Assembly: GCA_964513565.1 (NCBI GenBank)
Contig: CAZENE010000018.1
Span: 4,759-68,758, forward strand
Source of the DNA: Delta-02 sp964513565
Lineage (GTDB): Bacteria; Desulfobacterota; Syntrophorhabdia; Syntrophorhabdales; Syntrophorhabdaceae
Direction of reading: 5' to 3'
DNA length: 64,000 nt
The position numbers and the translations under genes were made by a program. The notes beneath the pieces were generated by a model. It worked only from the letters and a program-made list of their open reading frames with translations, was not told the DNA's origin and did no database searches. Below are positions 9,550 to 17,057 of the stretch, one piece after another (the first letter of the stretch is position 1; each line of letters opens with the position of its first letter).

Positions 9550-9574
9550 GAGGGGCCGCAAGGCCCCTCGTTTT
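9550..9574 (+). terminator. Intrinsic terminator after the first symporter
   Basis: Perfect 8-bp stem GAGGGGCC/GGCCCCTC with a GCAA tetraloop at 9550-9569, followed by GTTTT. It closes the operon that starts at 7598. Confidence 0.85.
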
Positions 9575-9703
9575 ACTTCCCGCCGCTGCCGATGGGTTGT
9601 CGACGTCCCGCTTGAAGCTTCCGTGACACCGTCGAAAGAGCTGGAATCCGATCGAGCAATCGGCGCGAAGATGGCAATCGAAACCGATATCCAAGGAGAT
9701 AAA

Positions 9704-9787
9704 ATGGAGATCTACGCCGTCGCTTGGCTTGCCGCGGGAATTGGCATACTGATCTACTTCATCTACACGAAGTTCAGAAAAAAATAG
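9704..9787 (+). CDS. 27-aa single-helix membrane micropeptide
   Basis: A 27-codon reading frame starting MEIYAVAW and ending in KFRKK. It has one continuous hydrophobic stretch (about residues 4-21) followed by a basic tail, so an N-out/C-in membrane helix is predicted. AAGGAG lies 7 nt before the ATG at 9704, an excellent ribosome binding site; an in-frame ATG at 9671 has none. The gene follows the symporter terminator and ends 3 nt before the convergent TPR lipoprotein gene. The size is like KdpF or CydX subunits, but no similarity was recognised. Confidence 0.55.
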   Translation: MEIYAVAWLAAGIGILIYFIYTKFRKK

Positions 9788-9790
9788 AAA

Positions 9791-10216
9791 TTACCAGGAA
9801 AGGTTCTTTTTTGTCAGGTAATCCTGTGCGGCCTGGTTCCCCATCCTCGCCGCGGTCCTGTAGTCATCGAATGCCTCGTCGATCTTTTTCATACTCTCGT
9901 ACACCTCTCCGCGGCTTCCGTAGGCATCGGAGCTTTTCGGGTTTATCTCTATGGCACGGGAAAGATCGTCGATCGCCGCCGGGTAATGCTTCAGCACATA
10001 GTGAATGACACCGCGGTTGTAATAGGCGTCATAAAAGTTGGGATCTTTTTTTATCGCCAGACTGAGGAGGTCTACGGCCTCGGCGGGATGGCCGGCATCT
10101 ATGAACTGAAAGGCCTTCTTGTAATAATCCCCTGCCGTGGTGCCGTTGTCGCCCGGCCCGCAGCCGGCAAGGACACAAACAAATATCAGAAAGGCTATAG
10201 CCAGAACATATTTCAT
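9791..10216 (-). CDS. TPR-repeat lipoprotein
   Basis: A 141-aa protein with a lipoprotein signal: basic start, hydrophobic core and lipobox LAGC ending at Cys19. About three tetratricopeptide repeats follow (roughly residues 30-63, 64-97 and 98-131), with typical YYNRGVIHY and YGSRGEVYE helices. It should be lipid-anchored in the periplasm or outer membrane as a protein-binding scaffold; the partner is unknown. GAGG lies 7 nt before the ATG. It is transcribed towards the 27-aa micropeptide gene. Confidence 0.85.
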   Translation of the reverse strand: MKYVLAIAFLIFVCVLAGCGPGDNGTTAGDYYKKAFQFIDAGHPAEAVDLLSLAIKKDPNFYDAYYNRGVIHYVLKHYPAAIDDLSRAIEINPKSSDAYGSRGEVYESMKKIDEAFDDYRTAARMGNQAAQDYLTKKNLSW

Positions 10217-10318
10217 AGGGCGGCCTCACTCGTTAATTCTTTAAATTCAGGGAGACTCGTGATTTTAACCGAAGACCGCCTCAAAAGTCCACAATATACG
10301 TTCGGGACCTGTCAGGAC

Positions 10319-10687
10319 CTATTTGCACTTTTGCATGGACCCGGATTTACACTTCCTTCCATCTATCCATATGGTGTTGGAAAGCTTGGTGCCCGAAAAG
10401 TTCGTTTCCTTGTCGATCACGGCCCCCTTCATGTTGGCGTCCGTCAGGTTGGCATCCCAGAATATGGTCCCCCTCAGATCGGCGCCGGACAGATCGGCGC
10501 CGGACAGATCGGCGCCATAAAGATCGACACCGGCAAGGTTTGCTTTCGAGAGGTCGCATTTGACGCAGCTGTTTGTCGTGTTCAGTTTCTGAACGTCATT
10601 CGGATTGAATGCCATCAGGGATGCTGGGGCATAGAGGAGAATCCCCAGAGCCGCCAACAACGATAAAACAAAAACCGACTTTTTCAT
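10319..10687 (-). CDS. Secreted pentapeptide-repeat protein
   Basis: A 122-aa protein with a cleavable signal peptide (MKKSVF start, hydrophobic core to about residue 26) and then pentapeptide repeats of the A(D/N)LXX type: ANLAG, ADLSG, ADLSG, ADLRG, ANLTD, ANMKG. These repeats fold as a right-handed quadrilateral beta helix; no enzymatic role is implied. Four Cys residues (two before the repeats, two at the C-terminus) could form disulphides. AAGGGGG precedes the ATG at 10687. Reading further upstream in frame to 10996 would pass through a strong terminator, so that longer start is rejected. Confidence 0.82.
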   Translation of the reverse strand: MKKSVFVLSLLAALGILLYAPASLMAFNPNDVQKLNTTNSCVKCDLSKANLAGVDLYGADLSGADLSGADLRGTIFWDANLTDANMKGAVIDKETNFSGTKLSNTIWIDGRKCKSGSMQKCK

Positions 10688-10853
10688 AAATACCCCCTTA
10701 TGAGATCGTTGGCAGGAGACGCATGGCCCCCGGCTCAAAGAATGATGCCTCAGACGCTTCTTTTCGGTTGATGGTCCCGTTTCACCCGCCAAGCAGATGC
10801 CCGTCCTCCGCAGACAATTTTCACCTCCATAGAGCTGCCCTGTCGGGCGCAAT

Positions 10854-10893
10854 AAAAAAAAGGGCCGCCACCTGTCCAAGCAGGTGGCGGCCC
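10854..10893 (-). terminator. Strong terminator within the pentapeptide-gene leader
   Basis: On the minus strand a perfect 13-bp GC-rich stem (arms 10862-10874 and 10881-10893, 6-nt loop) is followed directly by eight U residues. It lies 70-105 nt downstream of a strong minus-strand promoter and about 170 nt before the pentapeptide-repeat gene, so it either ends a short RNA or works as an attenuator. Confidence 0.9.
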
Positions 10894-10960
10894 GACCATC
10901 CTTTATAACCTTCCAGAGGCGCTGCAAGGACACCTCTGAACCCGAGTAAATGATCTTCCT
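10854..10960 (-). ncRNA. Short terminated RNA or riboregulatory leader
   Basis: A transcript from the promoter at 10967-10996 would start near 10960 and end at the terminator, about 105 nt long. Before the terminator it folds a second hairpin (CAGAGGTG at 10938-10931 with CGCCTCTG at 10921-10914, 9-nt loop). No open frame of note lies inside. It could be a free small RNA or the prematurely terminated leader of the pentapeptide-repeat gene; no known riboswitch class was recognised. The 160 nt between the terminator and the gene start is G-rich and unexplained. Confidence 0.55.
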
Positions 10961-10966
10961 TTTATT

Positions 10967-10996
10967 ATTGTACATGCCCGTTTTTTCATATGTCAA
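10967..10996 (-). promoter_or_regulatory. Minus-strand promoter upstream of the terminated leader
   Basis: On the minus strand TTGACA (10996-10991) and TACAAT (10972-10967) with an 18-bp spacer. It is back-to-back with the promoter of the second symporter operon. Confidence 0.75.
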
Positions 10997-11018
10997 CCTT
11001 TTTCCCCCGAATAATTCC

Positions 11019-11047
11019 TTGACGCCCGAAAGACCGCGTGCTAATCA
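11019..11047 (+). promoter_or_regulatory. Promoter of the second symporter operon, predicted leaderless
   Basis: TTGACG (11019-11024), 17-bp spacer, then TAATCA (11042-11047) with a TG one base upstream (extended -10). Only six bases separate the -10 element from the ATG at 11054, and no Shine-Dalgarno sequence is present, so the mRNA probably begins at or within a base or two of AUG. Confidence 0.6.
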
Positions 11048-11053
11048 AATATC

Positions 11054-11239
11054 ATGTTGCTCGGCTTTTCTGACCCATGGGTATCTGCCGGATTCGTTCT
11101 TACGGTCCTCTCGGCCCTTTTCTGCATTCTCTACGGCCTGCTCAACTGGAAAAAAGGCGGTGTGGAAAAGGAGGGAGACTATCGTGAAGAGATCCAGTGG
11201 GAACGCGAAGAGATCGAGCTTATTGAGAAACTCCCTTAA
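11054..11239 (+). CDS. Symporter small accessory protein
   Basis: A 61-aa protein starting MLLGFSDPWVS, with one membrane helix (about residues 9-30), then LLNWKKGG and a charged, Glu-rich tail. This is the arrangement of the short accessory proteins found just before many SSS symporters (typically opening with an LGFSDPW-like motif). It ends 3 nt before the symporter ATG, so the two are co-translated. There is no ribosome binding site, and the promoter predicts a leaderless message. The accessory role is inferred from family knowledge and position. Confidence 0.82.
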   Translation: MLLGFSDPWVSAGFVLTVLSALFCILYGLLNWKKGGVEKEGDYREEIQWEREEIELIEKLP

Positions 11240-11242
11240 TTT

Positions 11243-12823
11243 ATGTTCTATCTTATAACCTTCACGCTTATTTATCTCGGCATCACGATATATTTCAGTT
11301 ATCTCGGGTACCGCAGGACGGTCACGGTCTCCGACTACCTGCTCGCGGGACGCCAGGTCCATCCGCTTACAATGGGATTGTCTTACGGCGCAACATATAT
11401 AAGCACATCCGCTATAATCGGTTTCGGGGGCGTGAGCGCCCTGTACGGGTTCGGCCTTACATGGCTTTCATTTCTCAACATCATGGTTGGGGTCTGGGTT
11501 GCCTTTGTAATATTCGGCAAAAGGACACGGAAGATGGGAAAGGCCCTCGATGCCCATACATTTCCCGAACTTCTTGGCCGGCGATATGATTCGCGGTTCA
11601 TCCAGGGCTTCTCCGGGCTCATCATCCTTGTTTTTATGCCCGTCTACACTGCTGCGGTATTGATAGGCATCTCACGTTTTATTGAGGTATACCTCAATAT
11701 CCCGTTTTCCACCGCGTTTCTCGCGTTTCTCCTTATAACCGCGTGTTTCGTCATATGGGGCGGGCTGAAAGGGGTCCTCTACACAAGCGCCTTTCAGGGT
11801 GTTATCATGGTGATCTCCATGCTGGCCATCGGCATTACGGCATACTGGGTACTGGGTGGCGTTTCTGCGGCGCACCGGTCGCTTGACGCGCTCACGCCGT
11901 ATGTTCCCCAGGCAATGAAATCCGCTGGACATAGGGGTTTCACATCGATGCCCGAGGCATTTTCCTCGATATGGTGGTATGTTATTACGACCATGATCAT
12001 GGGCGTCGGGATTGGTGTTATTGGGCAACCCCAGCTCAATGTGCGGTTTATGACCCTTAAATCGGACCGTGAATTAAATCGCTCGATACCTTTTACGGCA
12101 ATCTTTATTTTATTCACGACAGGCGTCGCCTACGCGGTCGGAGCGCTAACCAACGTGTATTTCCATAACACGTACACAGAAATGCCTATACAGGCCGTTC
12201 AGGGCAATCTGGACAAGATCATTCCCCTCTACATAGACAGGTTTTACCCGCCCTGGTTCGTAGCGCTCTTTCTTGTTTCGCTGATGTCTGCCGCAATGAG
12301 CGCTGGCAGCAGCCAGTTCCATGCCCTCGGCACCTCTCTTTCACGGGACATATTCGAGCAGGCGCTTCTGAAAGGACGGTCCGTGGCCGAAACAACGATC
12401 GTCACGAGGGTCGGCATCGTCTTCAGCATATTCGCTACGCTAATCATAGGGCTTATCCTGCCCGAAAGCATCGTTGCCGTCGCGACCGCGTTTTTTTTCA
12501 GCCTGTGCGGCGCGACGTTTATCCCGGCATATCTCTTCGGGCTCTACTGGCGCAGGGGATCAAAAGCGGCCGCCAAAGCCAGCATCATCTCCGGGTTCGT
12601 CTCATCTCTTGTCTGGATGCTCCTTTTTCACGAACAGGAATCAACAGCATTCGGCTTATGCGGTAAAGTATTCAATGTGAAATGCCTTGCCGGCCACCCG
12701 TGGAATGTTATAGATCCGCAGATGATCGCCCTGCCGATCTCGTTGATTGTGTTCATCGTCGTATCACTGCTGACCCGGCCGGTGAGAGAAGAAATAGTAA
12801 GCAAATCATTCGTACACATTTAG
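11243..12823 (+). CDS. Sodium:solute symporter (SSS family)
   Basis: A 526-aa protein with about 13 membrane helices. Family markers are VSDYLLAGRQVHPLTMGLSYGA after the first helix, STSAIIGFGGVSALYG and FPELLGRRYDSRF in the following loop. It couples Na+ entry to uptake of an organic solute; the substrate is not determined. It lacks its own ribosome binding site and follows the 61-aa accessory protein by 3 nt. The protein is clearly different from the symporter at 7959, so the pair is not a recent duplication. Confidence 0.88.
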   Translation: MFYLITFTLIYLGITIYFSYLGYRRTVTVSDYLLAGRQVHPLTMGLSYGATYISTSAIIGFGGVSALYGFGLTWLSFLNIMVGVWVAFVIFGKRTRKMGKALDAHTFPELLGRRYDSRFIQGFSGLIILVFMPVYTAAVLIGISRFIEVYLNIPFSTAFLAFLLITACFVIWGGLKGVLYTSAFQGVIMVISMLAIGITAYWVLGGVSAAHRSLDALTPYVPQAMKSAGHRGFTSMPEAFSSIWWYVITTMIMGVGIGVIGQPQLNVRFMTLKSDRELNRSIPFTAIFILFTTGVAYAVGALTNVYFHNTYTEMPIQAVQGNLDKIIPLYIDRFYPPWFVALFLVSLMSAAMSAGSSQFHALGTSLSRDIFEQALLKGRSVAETTIVTRVGIVFSIFATLIIGLILPESIVAVATAFFFSLCGATFIPAYLFGLYWRRGSKAAAKASIISGFVSSLVWMLLFHEQESTAFGLCGKVFNVKCLAGHPWNVIDPQMIALPISLIVFIVVSLLTRPVREEIVSKSFVHI

Positions 12824-12862
12824 GTGCCCCCGGCCTATAGGTCCCAGAGTAATAAAAAACAT

Positions 12863-13588
12863 ATGCCCCAACAAAGACCAAGAACTGTTGCGCCCGTGCT
12901 TGTGATCTGTCTGGCGTTTCTCTTTGTCCCCGCACATTTCACCGGGGCAGCAAAAAAGGATACCGAAATAAATGCCGCGGATAGTGAAAAGTTTGTGAAG
13001 GCTGCCGAAGAAAAGTTTCCTACCTCGTCACAGGTCATTCTCGTGACTCAGGGCCGGGTGTCCGGGGCCGAGGCACGGCTTTCTGCCTTCGAGATGAAAG
13101 AAGACACGTGGAACTCCATACTCGGTCCGGTACCGGCCATGATCGGACGCAACGGGTTCGCGCCTGCGGGCGAAAAGCACGAGGGTGACGGCAGGACCCC
13201 GCCGGGGATATATACCCTCGGTTTTGCCTTTGGCTACGGCCCGCAGATCGATTCGGCCATGCCTTACCTCCAGATGACTTTGGATGATATCTGGGTCGAC
13301 GATCCGGCCTCCCCGGATTACAACCGCCTCAAAAAACGCGCGCAAACGTGCGCGGGATCATTCGAGGACATGGTGCTTCCCGATGGCCGCTACAAATACG
13401 GGATCGTGATCGAGTACAATACAGAGCCGGTAATACCCAACTGCGGCAGCGCGATCTTCCTCCACGTCTGGAAGGACCCCGGCATCCCCACTTCGGGCTG
13501 CGTCGCCATTTCCAAGGAGGATATCCTGAAACTCCTCAAATGGCTCGATCCGGAGAAACAGCCAATAATAATGCTGGGAGTACCGTAA
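12863..13588 (+). CDS. L,D-transpeptidase (YkuD-like) family protein
   Basis: A 241-aa protein with an N-terminal signal peptide (hydrophobic core about residues 10-30). The C-terminal half has the YkuD pattern: substrate-loop segment HEGDGRTPPGIY, then IFLHVW and TSGCVAI, in which Cys213 is the predicted nucleophile. L,D-transpeptidases make 3-3 peptidoglycan cross-links or attach proteins to the wall; relatives act as carboxypeptidases. The ATG at 12863 was chosen over a GTG at 12824 that directly follows the symporter stop, because it gives a normal signal peptide; neither has a clear ribosome binding site. Its stop codon is part of a heptamer repeat. Confidence 0.82.
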   Translation: MPQQRPRTVAPVLVICLAFLFVPAHFTGAAKKDTEINAADSEKFVKAAEEKFPTSSQVILVTQGRVSGAEARLSAFEMKEDTWNSILGPVPAMIGRNGFAPAGEKHEGDGRTPPGIYTLGFAFGYGPQIDSAMPYLQMTLDDIWVDDPASPDYNRLKKRAQTCAGSFEDMVLPDGRYKYGIVIEYNTEPVIPNCGSAIFLHVWKDPGIPTSGCVAISKEDILKLLKWLDPEKQPIIMLGVP

Positions 13589-13627
13589 ATCGTAAACAGC
13601 CAAATTTGCTTTTGCTGTTTACGATTT
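13584..13627. repeat. Heptamer inverted repeat at the ldt stop codon
   Basis: CGTAAAT and CGTAAAC lie in tandem at 13584-13597, the first containing the TAA stop of the L,D-transpeptidase gene. The inverted arm GTTTACGATTT is at 13617-13627. Together they form a 14-bp stem. It is one member of the dispersed heptamer family of this window. Confidence 0.75.
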
Positions 13628-13631
13628 AAGA

Positions 13632-13661
13632 AAAAAAGGCGCCTCGAAAGGCGCCTTTTTT
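13632..13661. terminator. Bidirectional terminator between ldt and the acyl-CoA synthetase
   Basis: GGCGCC (13638-13643) and GGCGCC (13650-13655) with a 6-nt loop, flanked by an A-run on the left and a T-run on the right. It can end transcription from both convergent genes. Confidence 0.85.
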
Positions 13662-13678
13662 CTGCGCGAAGCGCATCC

Positions 13679-15274
13679 TTACTGTTTCTTGAATTCCTTT
13701 TCCATTGCCTCTTTCGCGGGCTTTACATACATGTCGCGAAGTTTCGGTTTTTCGATCTTTCCGGCAGGGTTCCGGGGGATGGTCGTGTATATCATCTTTT
13801 CCGGCCATTTGTATTTCGCCAGGCCCTTCTCCTTGACGAAATTGATGATCTCTTCGTCGGTAATTGTCTCGCCATCCTTGGGCTGAATGATCGCCATAAC
13901 GATCTCGACAAGCCTCGGATGCGGATAACCGAGGACTGCGACGTCCATTACCTTCGGATGTTTTCTCAAGGCGTCTTCGATCTCCGCAGGGAAGATGTTC
14001 TCACCGCCGCGGATGATGAGATCTTTTGCCCGGTCAGCGAAGAATATGAAACCTTCGTCGTCCATGTATGCCAGGTCGCCCGTGTAGAGCCAGCCGTCTT
14101 TGATTGTCTTGGCGGTCATTTCGGGGTTGAAGGCATATTCTTTCATGAGGCGGGGGCCTTTGAGGATGAGTTCGCCTACTCCGCCGGCAGGAAGGTCTTT
14201 TCCTTCACTGTCGATAACCTTGGCTTCCATGAAGACGGTCGCCTTTCCGATCGAACCCGGCTTCCTCATGATATCTTCATCATAGCAATTGGTGAGACCG
14301 CCGCCGCCGCCTTCCGTAATACCATAGATATTGGCGATCGGCAGGTTCGGGAAAATCTTCTTGGAATCCTCGAGGAGCACGTAAGGAACGGGCTGCGCGC
14401 CGATCTCGATATGGCGGAGCGCCGATAGGTCATAGTTCTTCAGATCGACCACGCCTGTCTTGATGGCATTGATCACGTCCGACCAAGTCGGGACCGTGTT
14501 CCAACCGCCCGTGCATTTCTCGTCGGCCATGCTTCTTAAGTAAAATTCCGGCTGTGTCTCCATCGCCATGAGGACCTTGCCCGCGGCGATGTAGCACGGG
14601 AAAGAGAGGAAGAGCGTGCCGCTATGGTAAAACGGGTGCGGCGAAAGGTAAACGCTGTTGTAGCCTTCGTTGTAGGTCAAAGCGTTGCCGAGGCCGATGT
14701 AGAAAAGGCTCTCATGCGTATGGGAAACAGGCTTCGGTGCCCCTGTCGTACCTGACGTGAACATGAGTTCTGCCATGTCGTCGTCTTTCGTTTCCAGGCA
14801 GTAGGGTGCGGGATCGCCCTGTGTTGCAATCTCATTATATGATTTTGTTCCGGCAGGAATCGTGTCGCCGAGACAAATAAAGTTCTTGCAATAGTCCATC
14901 TCTTTCATGATGGGTTCTACGCGGGCGTTGAACTGTTCGCCGAACATGAAAACCTTGCATTTGGTTACGTCGGCAGCATACTTGATATCTGCGCTGGCAA
15001 AACGGAAGTTAAGAGGAGTTACGGTTGCACCGGTTTTTAAAACTGCTATGTAGCTGGCATACCATTCCATGCAGTTCATCATGAGATGAACAACGATATC
15101 GCCTTTTTTGACACCGCAATCCTTGATAAGGTAATTGGCGATGCGGTTCGCCTGGTCGTCAAACTGCTTCCACGTGAGACTCCGGCGCTGTTTCTTGGAT
15201 GGATAACTCTCGATGATGAACTCTCGATCTGGAAACTTGCCCGCATTGAGCCCCGAAAACATTGCGAAATTCAT
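13679..15274 (-). CDS. AMP-dependent acyl-CoA synthetase/ligase
   Basis: A 531-aa ANL-superfamily enzyme that activates a carboxylic acid with ATP and CoA. The P-loop FTSGTTGAPKP is at about residue 170, the adenine-binding YGITEGGGGG near 315, YTGDLAYMDDEGF near 400 and the catalytic-lysine motif PRNPAGKIEKPKL near 500. The substrate cannot be fixed by eye (fatty, aromatic or short-chain acid). AAGGAGG precedes the ATG. It is divergent from a second synthetase at 15397 and near two symporters, which suggests uptake and activation of organic acids. Confidence 0.88.
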   Translation of the reverse strand: MNFAMFSGLNAGKFPDREFIIESYPSKKQRRSLTWKQFDDQANRIANYLIKDCGVKKGDIVVHLMMNCMEWYASYIAVLKTGATVTPLNFRFASADIKYAADVTKCKVFMFGEQFNARVEPIMKEMDYCKNFICLGDTIPAGTKSYNEIATQGDPAPYCLETKDDDMAELMFTSGTTGAPKPVSHTHESLFYIGLGNALTYNEGYNSVYLSPHPFYHSGTLFLSFPCYIAAGKVLMAMETQPEFYLRSMADEKCTGGWNTVPTWSDVINAIKTGVVDLKNYDLSALRHIEIGAQPVPYVLLEDSKKIFPNLPIANIYGITEGGGGGLTNCYDEDIMRKPGSIGKATVFMEAKVIDSEGKDLPAGGVGELILKGPRLMKEYAFNPEMTAKTIKDGWLYTGDLAYMDDEGFIFFADRAKDLIIRGGENIFPAEIEDALRKHPKVMDVAVLGYPHPRLVEIVMAIIQPKDGETITDEEIINFVKEKGLAKYKWPEKMIYTTIPRNPAGKIEKPKLRDMYVKPAKEAMEKEFKKQ

Positions 15275-15328
15275 AATAACCCTCCTTAGTAGAAACGCTT
15301 TTTTTTTATTGCTTTAAGTCCCATCAGC

Positions 15329-15358
15329 ATGATAAAAATAATTAGGATTCTTTGTCAA
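15329..15358 (-). promoter_or_regulatory. Promoter of the minus-strand acyl-CoA synthetase
   Basis: On the minus strand TTGACA (15358-15353), 18-bp spacer, TATCAT (15334-15329). The predicted leader of about 48 nt carries the AAGGAGG ribosome binding site. The divergent gene at 15397 shares this 122-bp spacer, but no equally clear plus-strand promoter was found. Confidence 0.7.
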
Positions 15359-15396
15359 CAGTAAATTAAAACCAAATACCCTCAGGAGGTCTTGCC

Positions 15397-16980
15397 ATGG
15401 CAGAAGTCTTCACACACATCGGTGAAATATTGGCACGGAACGCGCGCATGTACCCCAATGATGTCGCTCTCGTTGAACGCATACCCGCAGAGAAAAAAAG
15501 GATCGAATTAACCTGGAAACAGTTCGACGATCAGGCCAACCAGTTTTCGAACGCTCTCGCAAAAATGGGAGCTAAGAAAGGTGACAAGATTGTTCACTTC
15601 ATGAACAATTCCACCAAATGGCTTGTTGCCTATTTTGGCATTATCAGGACAGGGGCCTGGGTCGTACCCCTTAACTTCCGTTTTACCTCGGAAGATGTTA
15701 AATATTGCAGCGATGTTGCAGAACCTTCCATCATGGTTTTTGACGAAGAGTTCACCGATCGGATCGAAGCCATCAAGGATCAGCTTCCCGGCGTAAAAAA
15801 ATACATCGTGGTAGGCGACAAGGTCCCTGCATGGGCCGAATCCTGTGATAAGATCATGGCATCCGAATCAACCGCAAATCTCAACATCCCGATCATCCCG
15901 ACGGATGAATGCGGACTTTACTTCACATCAGGCACGACGGGCCAGCCCAAACCGATCCTTCTGACCCACATGAACATGTTCACCGCCTGCGTGACGGAAA
16001 ATGCGCATCACTATCAAAAAAAGGACGACTGCTTCATTCTTATCCCGCCGCTTTATCATACGGGCGCAAAGATGCACTGGTTCGGCAGCTTCATCGTCGG
16101 CAGCAAGGCAGTCATCCTGAAAGGCGTTTCACCGGAGTGGACCCTCGAGGCTGTCAGCGAAGAAGGCGGAACGATAGTGTGGCTCCTCGTTCCCTGGGCG
16201 CAGGATATCCTGCTCAAATTCGACAAGGGCGAACTGAAACCCTCAAACTTCAAACTTGACCAGTGGCGCCTCATGCACATTGGCGCACAGCCGGTTCCCC
16301 CGGCACTGATCAAACACTGGAAAGAGTATTTCCCGACCATGGACTACGACACCAACTTCGGCCTCAGCGAATCGACGGGCCCCGGTTGCGTACACCTCGG
16401 GATCGGCAACGAGCATAAGATTGGCGCGATCGGCGTCCCCGGCTTCAACTGGGAATTCAAGATCGTTGACGAGCAGGGCGTCACCGTCCCGCATGGGCAG
16501 CCGGGCGAGCTATGCGTCCGCGGCAACGGCGTCATGCGCGAATATTACAAGAACCCCGAGGCAACCAAAAAGACCCTGATAGACGGCTGGCTGTTCAGCG
16601 GTGACATGGCGCGTGTCGATGAAGACGGATTCATCTGGCTTGTTGACCGAAAGAAAGACATCATTATCACCGGCGGCGAGAATGTCTTCCCCGTCGAAGT
16701 CGAGGATTTCCTCTATACCAACCCGAAGATCAAAGATGCCGCGGCGATCGGTATCCCCGATGACCGCCTCGGCGAGATCGTCACCGTCGTCGTGGAGCTC
16801 AAACCGGGCGAAACCATGACTGAAGAAGAAGTGATCAAGTTCTGCGAGCCGCTTCCACGGTACAAGAGGCCGAGAAAGGTATTCTTCGGCGATGTACCCC
16901 GCAACCCGACCGGAAAGATCGAGAAACCCAAACTGAGAAAACAGTACTCAGGCATGGAAGAGGCGTTCAAGGTCAAATAA
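15397..16980 (+). CDS. AMP-dependent acyl-CoA synthetase/ligase
   Basis: A 527-aa ANL-superfamily acid:CoA ligase. The P-loop FTSGTTGQPKP is near residue 176, FGLSESTGPG near 322, FSGDMARVDEDGF near 400 and PRNPTGKIEKPKL near 505. AGGAGG lies 10 nt before the ATG. The first 80 residues are very like those of the divergent synthetase (LTWKQFDDQAN, PLNFRF), so they are paralogues of one subfamily, probably with related acids as substrates. A terminator follows at 16999. Confidence 0.88.
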   Translation: MAEVFTHIGEILARNARMYPNDVALVERIPAEKKRIELTWKQFDDQANQFSNALAKMGAKKGDKIVHFMNNSTKWLVAYFGIIRTGAWVVPLNFRFTSEDVKYCSDVAEPSIMVFDEEFTDRIEAIKDQLPGVKKYIVVGDKVPAWAESCDKIMASESTANLNIPIIPTDECGLYFTSGTTGQPKPILLTHMNMFTACVTENAHHYQKKDDCFILIPPLYHTGAKMHWFGSFIVGSKAVILKGVSPEWTLEAVSEEGGTIVWLLVPWAQDILLKFDKGELKPSNFKLDQWRLMHIGAQPVPPALIKHWKEYFPTMDYDTNFGLSESTGPGCVHLGIGNEHKIGAIGVPGFNWEFKIVDEQGVTVPHGQPGELCVRGNGVMREYYKNPEATKKTLIDGWLFSGDMARVDEDGFIWLVDRKKDIIITGGENVFPVEVEDFLYTNPKIKDAAAIGIPDDRLGEIVTVVVELKPGETMTEEEVIKFCEPLPRYKRPRKVFFGDVPRNPTGKIEKPKLRKQYSGMEEAFKVK

Positions 16981-16998
16981 GGAACGCAAAGTATTGAA

Positions 16999-17028
16999 GG
17001 CCGGGACGCAAGTCCCGGCCCTTCTTTT
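16999..17028 (+). terminator. Terminator after the acyl-CoA synthetase
   Basis: Perfect 9-bp stem GGCCGGGAC/GTCCCGGCC with a GCAA tetraloop (16999-17020), followed by a T-rich tract. Confidence 0.88.
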
Positions 17029-17057
17029 ATAGGCCTTATTCGGAAGAGAATCGAAAA

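Noticed and set aside
10688..10853. Cobalamin or cyclic-di-GMP riboswitch in the pentapeptide-gene leader
   Set aside because: A vague resemblance to a B12-box-like GAGCC...CCTGCC stretch was seen, but the core consensus elements are missing and the order relative to the terminator is wrong.
10688..10996. Longer start for the pentapeptide-repeat protein at 10996
   Set aside because: It would translate through a perfect terminator and the promoter -35 element, and would bury the signal peptide in the middle of the protein.
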